Of a stretch of 64,000 nt of DNA, positions 9,002-19,764 are shown in pieces. Origin of the DNA: Limnohabitans sp. Hippo3 (GTDB taxonomy: Bacteria > Pseudomonadota > Gammaproteobacteria > Burkholderiales > Burkholderiaceae_C); assembly GCF_003063665.1 (NCBI RefSeq), contig NZ_NESF01000001.1:62001-126000 (forward strand), written 5' to 3'. The position numbers and the translations under genes are program-made. Within the stretch, counting starts at the first letter, position 1, and every line of letters begins with the position of its first letter. The notes under the pieces are model-generated. The model was not told the origin of the DNA. It did not search any database and was given only the letters and a program-made list of their open reading frames with translations.

Positions 9002-10111
9002 ATGGAACAAGTAGATGCTGTCGTGATCGGGGCTGGCGTGGTCGGCCTTGCTGTGGGGCGGGCGCTGGCGTTGTCAGGCCGCGAGGTGATGGTGCTCGAA
9101 TCAGAGAACGCCATTGGCACGGGCACCAGCTCGCGCAACAGCGAGGTCATCCACGCGGGCATTTACTACCCGGCAGGCTCGCTCAAGGCGCGGCTGTGCG
9201 TGCAGGGCAAGCAAATGCTGTATGCCTATTGCGCTGAGCGCGGTGTGGCGCACCAGCGCCTGGGCAAGCTGATCGTGGCCACCAGCCCCGAGCAAGTGCT
9301 GGCGCTCGACGGCATCATGGCCAAGGCCGCCGCCAACGGCGTGCACGACCTGCAAAAACTCAGCGCCGCCGAGGCCCAGGCACTGGAGCCCGCGCTGGCC
9401 TGCGAAGCCGCGCTGCTCTCGCCCAGCACGGGTGTCATAGACAGCCACGGCCTGATGCTCGCCCTGCAAGGCGACATGGAAAACGCGGGTGGCCTGCTGG
9501 CGCTGGTCTCGCCCGTGCAGCACATCGGTCTCAAGCATGGCACCGCCACGCACCCGATCCGCGTGACCACGCAAGACGGCACCGAGCTGGCTTGCCAGGT
9601 GCTGGTCAATGCCGCAGGCCTGAACGCCGTGCCAATGGCGCGTGCCATGGAGGGTCTGGACCACAGTTTGTTGCCGCAAGCCTACTTCGCCAAAGGCAAT
9701 TACTTCACGCTGGCGGGCAAGGCGCCGTTTTCGCGTTTGATCTACCCCGTGCCCGAGGCGGCGGGCTTGGGCGTACACCTCACGCTCGACCTGGGGGGGC
9801 AGGCCAAGTTCGGACCTGATGTGCAGTGGGTGGATGACCCGGCCGATCTGCAAGTCGACCCGCGCCGGGGTGACGCTTTTTATGCCGAAGTGCGCAAATA
9901 CTGGCCCGCCTTGCAGGATGGTGCGCTGCAGCCAGGTTATGCGGGTATGCGCCCCAAGATCAACGCCCCTCACGAGGCAGCAGCCGATTTCATGATCCAG
10001 GGACCGGCCCAGCACGGCATGCCCGGTCTGGTGAATCTGTTGGGCATCGAGTCGCCGGGTTTGACGAGTTCGTTGGCGATGGCTGACGAGGTGTGCGCCC
10101 GGCTGGGCTGA
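9002..10111 (+). CDS. FAD-dependent oxidoreductase, L-2-hydroxyglutarate dehydrogenase-like
   Basis: A DAO-superfamily flavoprotein. The Rossmann start [18 protein letters not shown] binds FAD, followed by a Glu ending strand two (VLESE), [15 protein letters not shown] (the L2HGDH/LhgO signature) and the C-terminal [15 protein letters not shown]. At 369 residues it is family length. A role in oxidising L-2-hydroxyglutarate or a similar 2-hydroxyacid is inferred. Starts at 8993 or 8933 are also open; I prefer ATG 9002, which starts directly before the FAD strand. Confidence 0.85.
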   Translation: MEQVDAVVIGAGVVGLAVGRALALSGREVMVLESENAIGTGTSSRNSEVIHAGIYYPAGSLKARLCVQGKQMLYAYCAERGVAHQRLGKLIVATSPEQVLALDGIMAKAAANGVHDLQKLSAAEAQALEPALACEAALLSPSTGVIDSHGLMLALQGDMENAGGLLALVSPVQHIGLKHGTATHPIRVTTQDGTELACQVLVNAAGLNAVPMARAMEGLDHSLLPQAYFAKGNYFTLAGKAPFSRLIYPVPEAAGLGVHLTLDLGGQAKFGPDVQWVDDPADLQVDPRRGDAFYAEVRKYWPALQDGALQPGYAGMRPKINAPHEAAADFMIQGPAQHGMPGLVNLLGIESPGLTSSLAMADEVCARLG

Positions 10112-10151
10112 TCGCTTTTGGGACAGCGCAGGCGGCAGGCGCGCGCCTATC

Positions 10152-10979
10152 ATGGCGCGCATGCACCCACTCGACGAAGCCATTGACCTGCGCGCCTCTG
10201 CCCTTGCGGACGCACCCCACGAATTCACAGGCGCAACCCATCCGGCCTATGCCAACATGGTCGGGCCCTTTGGGGGCACCACCGCTGCGCAGCTGTTGCA
10301 GTCGGCCATGCTGCACCCCGATCGCCTGGGCGAGCCGGTGGCGCTCACGGTCAACTTTGCTGCTCCGGTGGCCGATGGCGACATCCGCTTTGTGGCTCGA
10401 CCCGTGCGCACCAACCGATCCACGCAGCACTGGATCATCCAAGCCCACCAGGCCGAAGGCGTGGTGGCCACAGCCACCGCCGTGTTTGCCGTGCGGCGCG
10501 AGACCTGGTCGGATGTTGAGGCGGTGATGCCCGCCAACGTCCCCGCGCCCGATGCTGTGCCCCGCATGCCTGTCAAGGGCATGCCCGCCTGGCCGCAGCG
10601 CTACGACATGCGTTTTGTCGAAGGTGCTTTCCCCTCGGCCTTTGACGAGCAAGAACAAACCCACTCGCGCTCCACCCTGTGGGTGCGCGATGAGCCCGAG
10701 CGGGCCATGGATTTTGCCTCGATGGCGGCCATCAGCGACAGCTTTTTCCCGCGCATCTACATCCGTCGTCGCCGCCGGGCCATGATCGGGACGGTGTCAC
10801 TGACCACCTATTTCCACGCCGACAGCGCCCTGCTGGCGCAGGTGGGCACGCGCCATGTGCTGGGCGTGGCCAAGGCACTCAACTACCGCCACGGATATTT
10901 TGACCAGACCGGCGAGCTGTGGAGCCCCGAAGGCCAGCTGCTGGCGAGCACGCACCAGCTGGTGTACTTCAAGGACTGA
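10152..10979 (+). CDS. Acyl-CoA thioesterase-like double hot-dog protein
   Basis: A 275-residue protein with two hot-dog-like halves. The first has YANMVGPFGGTTAAQLLQSA and VNFAAPVADGDIRF. The second has FASMAAISDSFFPRIYI, VSLTTYFHAD and LNYRHGYFDQTGELWSPEG. This layout matches the TesB-like / 4HBT_3 thioesterase group that cleaves acyl-CoA. The real substrate is unknown. It lies 40 bp after the FAD oxidoreductase, so cotranscription is possible. The next region is abruptly AT-rich. Confidence 0.75.
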   Translation: MARMHPLDEAIDLRASALADAPHEFTGATHPAYANMVGPFGGTTAAQLLQSAMLHPDRLGEPVALTVNFAAPVADGDIRFVARPVRTNRSTQHWIIQAHQAEGVVATATAVFAVRRETWSDVEAVMPANVPAPDAVPRMPVKGMPAWPQRYDMRFVEGAFPSAFDEQEQTHSRSTLWVRDEPERAMDFASMAAISDSFFPRIYIRRRRRAMIGTVSLTTYFHADSALLAQVGTRHVLGVAKALNYRHGYFDQTGELWSPEGQLLASTHQLVYFKD

Positions 10980-11088
10980 TTTCATTTAATGAAAACCAAT
11001 TGATCCCTAAAAAACCTTGTTTAGGCATCAGTGATGTAGGCTACTTAGGCTGGGGATGGCTCGGACTTGCAAAATTACCCCAATCTAT

Positions 11089-11526
11089 CTACGGTAAACA
11101 TCCCAGTCGCTTGGCTTTCGTAACGGTATCCGCAAAGTTACAGATACCCATTAACTTCTTCTCGAAGATTGAGTCGACTGACTCATAGCCAGCTGGTAAG
11201 CTTCCTACGCTGTTCCAGCTTATAGGTAATGAGTTATCACACTTATCTGGGTTTTTTGTCTTAAATCCAATTTCTTGGCATTGAGCGCCATATTTCGCGA
11301 CTTTCTCTGCCCGTTTAGCCCAAAATTCGGACTCGTTTTTCTTTGCTTCTGCAATAGTTTGCTCAAAATCTTTCTCAGCTTCAGCACGAATCTCACGAAT
11401 TTGCTGCTCTGTGAGTTTCCCTACAATATGTTCTCGCATTGCGTAAGCTGACGGTGGAGCATTTCTTTCGCAAGCAGAAAGACAAAGCAAAATAATTAGT
11501 TGTAAAGAAATATTTTTTATTTTCAT
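11089..11526 (-). CDS. Small lipoprotein, AT-rich and probably acquired
   Basis: A 145-residue product with a short lipoprotein signal: MKIKNISLQLIILLCLSAC ends in a lipobox (LSAC). The mature part has a charged helical stretch near residues 36-80, four further cysteines and a loop rich in Asn, Gly and Ser. I recognise no family. The gene is much more AT-rich than its neighbours and uses AT-ending codons (AAA, ATT, TTA), a sign of transfer. It starts 36 bp after the stop of pyrD on the same strand. It may be an envelope protein; no function is assigned. Confidence 0.65.
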   Translation of the reverse strand: MKIKNISLQLIILLCLSACERNAPPSAYAMREHIVGKLTEQQIREIRAEAEKDFEQTIAEAKKNESEFWAKRAEKVAKYGAQCQEIGFKTKNPDKCDNSLPISWNSVGSLPAGYESVDSIFEKKLMGICNFADTVTKAKRLGCLP

Positions 11527-11562
11527 ATAGGAATTTTAAGCGTAATCCTCATTGGTTCGGAC

Positions 11563-12606
11563 TCAGCTCTTCAATTGCTGCAGCGCACTGGCCACTTCTG
11601 TGACCAGCGCCGGGCCTTTGTAGATCAGGCCTGTGTAGATCTGCACCACGTCGGCTCCAGCCTCGATCTTGGCGATGGCATCGTGTCCGCTCAGGATGCC
11701 GCCCACACCGATGATGGGGAAGTCTTTGCCCAGCGTGGCGCGCAGCTGGCAGATCACGCGGTTGCTGCCTTCCAGCACGGGTGAGCCGGACAGGCCACCC
11801 ATTTCTTCGGCATGAGGCAGGCCGCTCACCGCGTCGCGCGCCAGTGTGGTGTTGGTGGCGATCACGCCATCCATGCCATGTTTTTGCAGCGTAGCGGCGA
11901 TCACGCCGACTTGGGTTTCATCCAGATCGGGAGCGATTTTGAGGAACATGGGCACGCGGCGGCCGTGCTCGGCGGCCAGTTCTTCGCGCCTCGACACCAG
12001 AGCGCCCAGCAAGCCGTCCAGCGCTTCATCGCTTTGCAAGGCGCGCAGGTTTTTGGTGTTGGGGCTGGAGATGTTCACCGTCACGTAGTCGGCATGCGGG
12101 TAAACGCCCGCCAGCGCGATCAAATAATCGTCGGTGGCGTTTTCAATGGGGGTGGCGGCGTTTTTGCCGATGTTCAGGCCCAGCAGGCGACCTTGCTGGC
12201 GGAACTTGGAGCGCTTGACGTTGGCGATGAAGGCGTCGAGCCCGTCGTTGTTGAAGCCCAGGCGGTTGATCAGGGCTTGCGCCTCGGGCAGGCGGAACAT
12301 GCGCGGTTTGGGGTTGCCCGGCTGCGCCTTGGGCGTGACGGTGCCGACTTCGACAAAGCCAAAACCCATGGCGCCCAGGCCGTCGATGCAGCGGGCGTTT
12401 TTGTCCAGACCTGCCGCCAGGCCCACGCGGTTGGGGAAGTGCAAGCCCGCCAGTGTGATGGGCTGGGCGACAAAGGGCTGGCGGTAAACCCGGTCGAGTG
12501 GGGTGTTTTGCGTGCGGGCCAGGCCCTCGATGGTCAGTTCGTGCGCCTCCTCGGGGTCCATCTTGAACAAAAACGAACGGGCGAGGGCGTAAGGGATCAG
12601 GGACAT
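11563..12606 (-). CDS. pyrD: Dihydroorotate dehydrogenase (quinone)
   Basis: Oxidises dihydroorotate to orotate in pyrimidine synthesis, passing electrons to quinone at the membrane (class 2). The N-terminal helical region ([22 protein letters not shown]) is the membrane and quinone site. FMN and substrate motifs [41 protein letters not shown] and [17 protein letters not shown] follow. The length is 347. The start is ATG 12606; the in-frame upstream extension is not conserved in type. It is divergent from rpiA. Confidence 0.96.
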   Translation of the reverse strand: MSLIPYALARSFLFKMDPEEAHELTIEGLARTQNTPLDRVYRQPFVAQPITLAGLHFPNRVGLAAGLDKNARCIDGLGAMGFGFVEVGTVTPKAQPGNPKPRMFRLPEAQALINRLGFNNDGLDAFIANVKRSKFRQQGRLLGLNIGKNAATPIENATDDYLIALAGVYPHADYVTVNISSPNTKNLRALQSDEALDGLLGALVSRREELAAEHGRRVPMFLKIAPDLDETQVGVIAATLQKHGMDGVIATNTTLARDAVSGLPHAEEMGGLSGSPVLEGSNRVICQLRATLGKDFPIIGVGGILSGHDAIAKIEAGADVVQIYTGLIYKGPALVTEVASALQQLKS

Positions 12607-12711
12607 TGGATAATTCCGGGCTGGCGCAGAGATCTGCGGCGTTTGAATCGGTGGCCCTGATTGTCGCAAACCCCGGCCTGTCTTTTTTCACTCACAAACC
12701 GAGCCCCTTTC

Positions 12712-13383
12712 ATGACCCAAGACGAACTCAAAGCCCTGGTGGGCCAAGCCGCCCTGAAATACGTTGTCCCTGGCGAGATCGTCGGCGTGGGCACGGGCTC
12801 GACGGTGAATAAATTCATCGACGCCTTGGCCACCATGAAAGACCAGATCAAGGGCGCGGTGTCCAGCTCCGAAGCCTCCACCGTGCGCCTGAAGGCCTTG
12901 GGCATTCCTGTGTTTGACAGCAACGAGGTCGAGAGCCTGTCGGTCTACATCGACGGCGCTGACGAGATCGACCACCAGGGCCACATGGTCAAGGGCGGCG
13001 GCGCGGCGCTCACCCGTGAAAAAATTGTGGCGGCGCAGTCCAAGCAGTTTGTCTGCATCGCCGATGAGAGCAAGCTGGTCAATGTGCTGGGCTCCTTCCC
13101 CTTGCCCGTGGAAGTGATTCCGATGGCCACGGCCCGCGTGATGCGCCAGTTTGCGGTCATGGGCGGCACGGCCGCCGTGCGCCTCAAAGACGGACAGCCG
13201 CTTGTGACCGACAACGGCCAGCACATCGTGGACGTGAAGGGTCTGAAGATCACCGACCCGGTGGTGTTTGAAAACACCGTCAGCCAGTGGCCGGGCGTGG
13301 TGACGGTCGGCGTGTTCGCGCTGCAAAAAGCGCAGGTGTGTTTGCTGGGGACATCGACGGGCGTGAAGACGCTGACGTTCTGA
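12712..13383 (+). CDS. rpiA: Ribose-5-phosphate isomerase A
   Basis: Interconverts ribose 5-phosphate and ribulose 5-phosphate in the pentose phosphate pathway. [20 protein letters not shown] and [14 protein letters not shown] are the family motifs, the last two forming the active site. The length of 223 is typical. ATG 12712 fits the family start; an ATG at 12661 is also open but adds an unrelated leader. It is divergent from pyrD and convergent with ribD, only 3 bp away. Confidence 0.96.
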   Translation: MTQDELKALVGQAALKYVVPGEIVGVGTGSTVNKFIDALATMKDQIKGAVSSSEASTVRLKALGIPVFDSNEVESLSVYIDGADEIDHQGHMVKGGGAALTREKIVAAQSKQFVCIADESKLVNVLGSFPLPVEVIPMATARVMRQFAVMGGTAAVRLKDGQPLVTDNGQHIVDVKGLKITDPVVFENTVSQWPGVVTVGVFALQKAQVCLLGTSTGVKTLTF

Positions 13384-13386
13384 TCT

Positions 13387-14550
13387 TCAAGCTTTGCGCA
13401 GCAGCAGGCGCAGATCGGGGCCGATGCGCTCCACCGCATGAAATGCGAGCTGGACCGAATCGCTCAGCGCCGTGAGCGCTGGCAAATTGGCCATGCCCTG
13501 GCCAGGGCCCATCAGCTTGGGGGCCAGGTAGACGAGGTATTCGTCCACCAGTCCTTCGCGGATGAAGGAGCCGTTGAGCTTGTGGCCGGCTTCGACATGC
13601 AGCTCGTTGATCTCGCGCCGGGCCAGGTCGCGCAGCATGGCGGCCAGGTCCACCTTGCCGCCGGGGCCCGACATGTCGATCACCCGGGCGCCGCGTGCTG
13701 TCAGTGCCGCACGTTTGAGCGCGTGCTCTGCGTTGGCAGGGTCAACCGCTGTGTAAATCCAGATCTGCCGCGCCTGATCGCCTGCGCCTTGGGTGTCCAG
13801 CAGTTGGGCGTTCAGTGGCATGTCGAGGCGGCTGTCCACCACCACCAAGTGTGGCTGGCGTGGGGTGTCCAGCCCTCGCACGTTCAGCTGGGGATCGTCT
13901 TCGAGCACGGTGCCGATGCCGGTCAAGATGGCGCAGGCACGCGCTCGCCAGGCGTGCCCATCGGCACGGGCTTCTGGCCCGGTGATCCATTGGCTTTGGC
14001 CGTTTTGCAAGGCGGTTTGCCCATCCAGCGAGGCCGCCACTTTCATGCGCACCCAGGGCAGGCCCCGCTCCATGCGGCTGAAAAACCCGATGTTCAGTTC
14101 GCGGGCCTGCACGGCGATGTCGTCCGTCACGTTCAGGATGTCGGTCTGCACGCCCGCTGCCGCTAAACGTGCCATGCCTTGGCCCGCCACTTGGGGGTTG
14201 GGATCGGTCAGGGCTGCCACCACGCGGCCGATGCCCGCTGCGGCCAGCGCGTCGCAGCACGGCCCGGTGCGGCCCTGGTGGGCGCAAGGCTCCAGAGTCA
14301 CCCAGGCGGTGGCACCTTGCACGCTGTGCCCGCGTTCGGCCGCGTCGCGCAGGGCCATGATTTCGGCGTGCGGGCCACCAGCCCGCTGGGTGTGGCCAAT
14401 GCCCAGCACCGTGCCGTCTGTGGCGGTGATGACACAGCCCACGCGCGGGTTGGGTGAGGTCAGCCAGAGGGCCTGGCGGGCCGATGTCAGGGCCATGTCC
14501 AGGGCTTGGGGCAGGGGGGATGGATCGGTCAAGAGCGGCACGGCAGACAA
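13387..14550 (-). CDS. ribD: Bifunctional riboflavin biosynthesis deaminase/reductase
   Basis: Carries out the second and third steps of riboflavin synthesis. The deaminase domain (about 15-155) has the zinc ligands His61 (GGPHAEIMAL, with Glu63) and Cys89/Cys98 (PCAHQGRTGPC). The reductase domain begins with MKVAASLDGQTAL and continues to the C terminus, 387 residues in all. The start is uncertain: a TTG at 14550 gives the best length but no clear ribosome site, and an ATG at 14496 would remove 18 residues. It lies 42 bp after pilV on the same strand. Confidence 0.93.
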   Translation of the reverse strand: MSAVPLLTDPSPLPQALDMALTSARQALWLTSPNPRVGCVITATDGTVLGIGHTQRAGGPHAEIMALRDAAERGHSVQGATAWVTLEPCAHQGRTGPCCDALAAAGIGRVVAALTDPNPQVAGQGMARLAAAGVQTDILNVTDDIAVQARELNIGFFSRMERGLPWVRMKVAASLDGQTALQNGQSQWITGPEARADGHAWRARACAILTGIGTVLEDDPQLNVRGLDTPRQPHLVVVDSRLDMPLNAQLLDTQGAGDQARQIWIYTAVDPANAEHALKRAALTARGARVIDMSGPGGKVDLAAMLRDLARREINELHVEAGHKLNGSFIREGLVDEYLVYLAPKLMGPGQGMANLPALTALSDSVQLAFHAVERIGPDLRLLLRKA

Positions 14551-14592
14551 CAGTTCAGGAGTTCAGAAGGTGCAAGCCAAAGCGTACACGGA

Positions 14593-14994
14593 CTAGGGGG
14601 AGGATACGCCAAGCCAGCCAGGCACAGCCGAGACGCTGCTGTGCCAGTCGATGAAATTGTCTGCGGCGGCCCATTGCACCCGCACGTGCAGGTCGTGCAG
14701 CGTCCCATCGCCTCGGGGTGTGCTGCGTGCTTCACGCTGGTAGCGAACGCCCTGCACCTGTACGCTGGTCTGTGGCGGGCACCAAGTGATGCCCGTCCTG
14801 GCTTGGGCGTGCAGGCAATCCATGGCCTCTTGCGCCAGGTGTTGGGCCACCGTGTGCTGGCGGCTTTCGCTGGCGGTGTTCAGGGTCTTGAGGGTGAGCT
14901 GCGTAGCCCCCACCAGGCCAATGCCCAAAACCGCCGAGGCGATCAGGGCCTCGATCAGCGCCATGCCTTGCTGGGTTGGCCTTGTGCGAGTCAT
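14593..14994 (-). CDS. pilV: Minor type IV pilin, PilV-like
   Basis: A 133-residue prepilin. The leader ends in Gly before MALIEALIASAVLGIGLVGA, with the conserved Glu at position +5 for PilD processing and assembly. The globular part contains HTVAQHLAQEAMDCLHAQ and two cysteines. It overlaps pilX by four bases (ATGA), which implies translational coupling. It is part of pilE-pilW-pilX-pilV, whose products prime pilus assembly at the inner membrane. The name is by position and N-terminal type. Confidence 0.8.
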   Translation of the reverse strand: MTRTRPTQQGMALIEALIASAVLGIGLVGATQLTLKTLNTASESRQHTVAQHLAQEAMDCLHAQARTGITWCPPQTSVQVQGVRYQREARSTPRGDGTLHDLHVRVQWAAADNFIDWHSSVSAVPGWLGVSSP

Positions 14995-16202
14995 GGCGCG
15001 CCCTCACTCCAGCTGCCGTGGATGCGTTGCAGGCGTGTGGCATCGATGCCCTGCGGCCAGTTGAGGATGTAGGCATTGCGCCCATCGGCTTGCGCCAGCA
15101 CCGTGCCCGATCGCCATTCGGGCAAGCCGGACTCCACGACCAGCTGGCCTTCGATGGTGCCAGCTTGCCAGCCCCGCATCTTGTCGTCGTTGCAGCCCGA
15201 ATCGATCAAGACGCTGCCGTGGATGCGCACGCCAGCGCCGATGCGCGGGCAGCGCTGGGCACAGGCTTTGGCTGAAAACACCAGCAGGGCCGGGTGATCC
15301 GTGCTGCCCACGTTGCCCTGCCAGTCGGCGGGGCTGTCGATCCAGTAAATCGTGCGCGGTGGGGTGCTTTGCGCGGTCAGGCCGTTGCGCTCTTGGGCGC
15401 TCGACCAAGCTTGCAGCTGTGCATCGGTGATGTCGCCCAACACACTTCGCCAGGCAGCGCGTGTGCACGGACTGCGCACGCTGGCCGAGCTGGGGCCGGT
15501 TTTGCTGCCTCCACCGGGCAAGCTGCTGGCGCTCAGGGCCAGGCAGGCATTTTTCTCCGCAGTGGAAATGCTGCCGTTGCGGTTGGTGTCCGCCACCCAA
15601 TGCGTGAGCACTGCAGGGCCTTTGGCGCTGCTGGCGCAGGTTGGGCCTTGGCTGGTCAGCGGGCAAACCCGCAGATGGGCCGCCGCGGCTTCACTGACGC
15701 AGCCATTGAGCACGAGTGCAGCGGGCGCTGCCAGACTGGGTGCCGGGGCGACGGTGGGGGCGAACACGCTTTCCCGCACCAGCGCCTGGCTCTGTTGCCC
15801 GCTGTGGCGGGCGCTGGCGTGCAGCGTGATCACATGCGGCGATAGGAGCAGGTCGCGCACAGCGATGGCGCTCAGCTGCGCTTGGGGCAGAGCCGGGTGC
15901 GGCGGCAGCGCCAAGGGGCTGCATTGCCACTGCCGGCCGCTCAAGCCTGCAGGGCAGTGGGTTGGGCTGTTCATCAGGTCCTGCGTGGGGGTGGCACTCA
16001 GCACGGCCTGCGCGCTGGCCAAAGCCGCTTCGGCCGCCAGCTGTGATTGCTTGGCTCGGGCATGGTTTTGGCTGGCCATTTGGTCCATCAACACGCTGCG
16101 CGCGCTGTAAAAACTGGTCAGGCTGGCCAGGATCACCAGACCGATGGCCACCAGCAGCGTGATGGCACCGCGCTGTGGGTGCAAGTCGCGATGGCGGTTC
16201 AT
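14991..16202 (-). CDS. pilX: Minor pilin-associated protein, PilX-like (long form)
   Basis: Starts MNRHRDLHPQRGAITLLVAI and continues with a hydrophobic helix without Glu at +5, as usual in PilX. SARSVLMDQMASQNHARAKQSQLAAEAAL is the standard post-helix region, quoted here in two parts of the protein near residues 32-60. At 403 residues it is about twice the usual PilX length; the long C-terminal half has paired cysteines (CAQRC) and a Gly/Asp-rich section. It overlaps pilW by four bases. The extra domain is not recognised. Confidence 0.72.
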   Translation of the reverse strand: MNRHRDLHPQRGAITLLVAIGLVILASLTSFYSARSVLMDQMASQNHARAKQSQLAAEAALASAQAVLSATPTQDLMNSPTHCPAGLSGRQWQCSPLALPPHPALPQAQLSAIAVRDLLLSPHVITLHASARHSGQQSQALVRESVFAPTVAPAPSLAAPAALVLNGCVSEAAAAHLRVCPLTSQGPTCASSAKGPAVLTHWVADTNRNGSISTAEKNACLALSASSLPGGGSKTGPSSASVRSPCTRAAWRSVLGDITDAQLQAWSSAQERNGLTAQSTPPRTIYWIDSPADWQGNVGSTDHPALLVFSAKACAQRCPRIGAGVRIHGSVLIDSGCNDDKMRGWQAGTIEGQLVVESGLPEWRSGTVLAQADGRNAYILNWPQGIDATRLQRIHGSWSEGAP

Positions 16203-16837
16203 GGGCAAAACAGCGCTTGGTAGCTCGCCGGCAAGTCGTTGCGCAAATGCACGGTGTGCGACAGACTGACCTGCCGCGAGGCGTCGGTGGGCCATTGCGC
16301 GGTCAAGGCCATCTCGACGCGGCGGCGCAGCCAGCCTTGGTGCTGCTCGCAGTGCAGCTGCCAGCGCAAATCGGTGATCTGCAGGTTGGCGCTGTCAGTG
16401 ATGGCCAGCCAGTCGCCGCTGGCGCTGCACGATCTCTTGGCGTGCAGCACTTTGCCGGTCAGACGAAAACCCATGCATTCGTTCTTGTCCTGCTCGCCGT
16501 TGTGGTTGCGGTCGTGGCTGAACTCGATCCTGTGGCCTTCGATGCTGAAGTCTTCCGGGCCATCGCAAAACGCGTCTTCGCACACTTTGGGTGAGCGGGT
16601 TTCCCAGGCGCTGGCGCTGTATTGGGCTTTGCGCAGTTCCCGTGCCATCCAGTCCATGGCCGAGCGCAGGTCGTGGTGCAGGTGGCTGTTTTGCAAGGCC
16701 ATGCGGTGGCCGCGCAGGTGGTTGGCCAGCAAGGCGCTGCCTGCGGCCAGCACGACCAAACCGACCGACAAGCCCACCAGCAGGCCCATCAGGGTTTCGC
16801 CGCGTTCGCCTCTGCAGCCCATGTGTTCAGCGGTCAT
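16199..16837 (-). CDS. pilW: Minor type IV pilin, PilW-like with atypical cleavage region
   Basis: A 212-residue prepilin. The site reads GERG then ETLMGLLVGLSVGLVVLAAG. The acidic residue is at +1 and Gly at +5, whereas pilins normally have an aromatic residue at +1 and Glu at +5. Downstream features MDWMARELRKAQYSA and DRNHNGEQDKNECMGFRL fit PilW. The start at ATG 16837 is 4 bp from the pilE stop; a longer frame upstream overlaps pilE. It is coupled to pilX by ATGA. Confidence 0.75.
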   Translation of the reverse strand: MTAEHMGCRGERGETLMGLLVGLSVGLVVLAAGSALLANHLRGHRMALQNSHLHHDLRSAMDWMARELRKAQYSASAWETRSPKVCEDAFCDGPEDFSIEGHRIEFSHDRNHNGEQDKNECMGFRLTGKVLHAKRSCSASGDWLAITDSANLQITDLRWQLHCEQHQGWLRRRVEMALTAQWPTDASRQVSLSHTVHLRNDLPASYQALFCP

Positions 16838-16841
16838 GGCG

Positions 16842-17312
16842 TCAGCGGTGCCAGCAGCGATGGGGGTCGCTGTCCAGGTGTTCACCTGCGCCAAACACGG
16901 CGGTGGCGCTGGCTTGCCAACGCAGGTTCAAAGGCGAGCAGTCACGGTCTGCGACTTGCTTGTTCAAGGCGATGGCTTGCGCTGAATAGCCGTCAGGGGT
17001 GGCCTCGATCAGGCGGATCTGGTAATGCCCTTGAGGCGACTGGTCACTGGCCCAGCCCAGCGCGCTCAAGTTGTCTGCGTGGCTGTCATGGGTGCTGCGC
17101 CAGCGGGCCTGGTCGATTTGAAGCTGAAGTAGCGCCGCTTGTCCGTCGCTGCGACGAGCCTGTCGCTGCTGCTGTTGGTAGGTGGGCACGGCCAAGGCTG
17201 CGAGCAGGCCCATCAGGGCCACCACGATCAACAGCTCGGCCAAGGTCCAGCCACTGTTGCGCTTGCTTGGATGCCGTTTCGGCGGGCAGGTGCCCCTGGC
17301 GGCTGTGGACAT
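16842..17312 (-). CDS. pilE: Minor type IV pilin, PilE-like
   Basis: First gene of the minus-strand minor-pilin operon, 156 residues. The class III signal ends at Gly before WTLAELLIVVALMGLLAALA, with Glu at +5. The N-terminal helix continues to PTYQQQQRQARRSDGQAALL. The C-terminal loop has two cysteines (DRDCSPL and HRCWHR). The start is ATG 17312 with AGGAGAG about 7 nt upstream. It is divergent from fimT with 79 bp between. Confidence 0.82.
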   Translation of the reverse strand: MSTAARGTCPPKRHPSKRNSGWTLAELLIVVALMGLLAALAVPTYQQQQRQARRSDGQAALLQLQIDQARWRSTHDSHADNLSALGWASDQSPQGHYQIRLIEATPDGYSAQAIALNKQVADRDCSPLNLRWQASATAVFGAGEHLDSDPHRCWHR

Positions 17313-17391
17313 GTGCGCTCTCCTGTTGTTGGCTTTTTATTGTGGCCTTATGCATTCATCTTGTACAGTGCATTCACCCGTGCGCCCAACC

Positions 17392-17967
17392 ATGTGCCAT
17401 CCATCCTCAAGCCCACCTCCGACTCTGCCCAGCGTTCAAGCGCGGGGCTTTACCTTGCTGGAGGCCTTGGTGGTGTTGGCTTTGCTGGGCATTCTGGTGG
17501 GCATGGCCGCGCCCGCCATGTCGGACCTGCGCGCCAGGCACCAGTTGCAGGCGCAGGCCGAGGGATTTCTGGACAGCCTGGTGCTGGCGCGCTCAGAGGC
17601 CTTGCGCCGACAGCAACGCATCAGCCTTTGCGCTCAAGCCCCAGGGGGTGGCTGTGACGCCGATGGCCAATGGCAGCAGGGCTGGCTGGTGTTTGTGGAT
17701 GGGAACGACAACGGCTTGATGGATGCCGGTGAGGCGCTGATCGAGTCGCATGAGGCTCTGCTTGCAGGGATGAGTCTGGGAGTGACCAGTACCGTGAAAA
17801 CTTACTTTTCGTATGGGCCCGAGGGACGCAGCATGAGTGCCAATGGGGCCTTCATGGCCGGGACATGGCGCTTTTGCAAGGCCGGATTGCCCCAAGGTTG
17901 GCAGGTGGTGAGCAACGCTTTGGGCAAGCCCCGCATTGAAAAATACACACCGCAGCCCTGTCCATGA
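17392..17967 (+). CDS. fimT: GspH/FimT family pseudopilin
   Basis: A 191-residue prepilin with ARG then FTLLEALVVLALLGILVGMA, with Glu at +5. The FimT core DSLVLARSEALRRQQRISLC follows, then QQGWLVFVDGNDNGLMDAGE and a C-terminal Cys pair. FimT-type minor pilins take part in pilus assembly and, in some species, DNA binding. The start at ATG 17392 is preferred; a GTG at 17380 is possible. It is divergent from the other minor pilins and convergent with nrdR. Confidence 0.82.
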   Translation: MCHPSSSPPPTLPSVQARGFTLLEALVVLALLGILVGMAAPAMSDLRARHQLQAQAEGFLDSLVLARSEALRRQQRISLCAQAPGGGCDADGQWQQGWLVFVDGNDNGLMDAGEALIESHEALLAGMSLGVTSTVKTYFSYGPEGRSMSANGAFMAGTWRFCKAGLPQGWQVVSNALGKPRIEKYTPQPCP

Positions 17968-17999
17968 GCCTGGCGGCCCGGGCGCGGGCGCTGGCGGGA

Positions 18000-18449
18000 T
18001 CAGCTTTGGACTTCGTCCACCAAGGTTTTGAAATCGTCGATGTCTTCGAAGTTGCGGTACACACTGGCAAAGCGCACATAAGCCACTTTGTCGAGCTTTT
18101 TCAACTCGCGCATGACCAGCTCGCCAATGCGGTGCGAGGCCACTTCGCGGATGCCCAAATTCAGCAGCTTTTCCTCGATGCGCTCAATCGCGCCGTCCAC
18201 CTGCTCGGTGCTCACGGGGCGTTTGCGCAGGGCCAGGTTCAGGCTGGCGCGCAGTTTCTCGCGTTGGTAGTCGATGCGTCGGCCGTCTTTCTTGACGATG
18301 GCCGGAAAGTTGACTTCCGGCTTTTCGTAGGTGGTGAAGCGCTTTTCACACGCCCCACATTGACGGCGACGCCGGATGAAATCCCCGTCCTCGGCCAGAC
18401 GGGTCTCGACCACCTGGGTTTCGAGGTGAGCGCAAAACGGGCATTTCAT
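18000..18449 (-). CDS. nrdR: Transcriptional repressor NrdR
   Basis: Nucleotide-sensing repressor of ribonucleotide reductase genes. The zinc ribbon uses Cys3, Cys6, Cys31 and Cys34 (MKCPFC and CGACEKRF), followed by an ATP-cone domain (about 49-139) with [15 protein letters not shown]. The length of 149 is typical. It lies 12 bp after glyA, a common pairing in Proteobacteria, so it probably shares the glyA transcript and riboswitch. Confidence 0.96.
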   Translation of the reverse strand: MKCPFCAHLETQVVETRLAEDGDFIRRRRQCGACEKRFTTYEKPEVNFPAIVKKDGRRIDYQREKLRASLNLALRKRPVSTEQVDGAIERIEEKLLNLGIREVASHRIGELVMRELKKLDKVAYVRFASVYRNFEDIDDFKTLVDEVQS

Positions 18450-18461
18450 CGCGCGGGCCGA

Positions 18462-19706
<1,245 letters not shown>

Positions 19707-19764
19707 GGCAGTCCTTCAGATGATGGAACCTTGGCAGGCACTTGTGACAAGTTCCCGACAAGGG

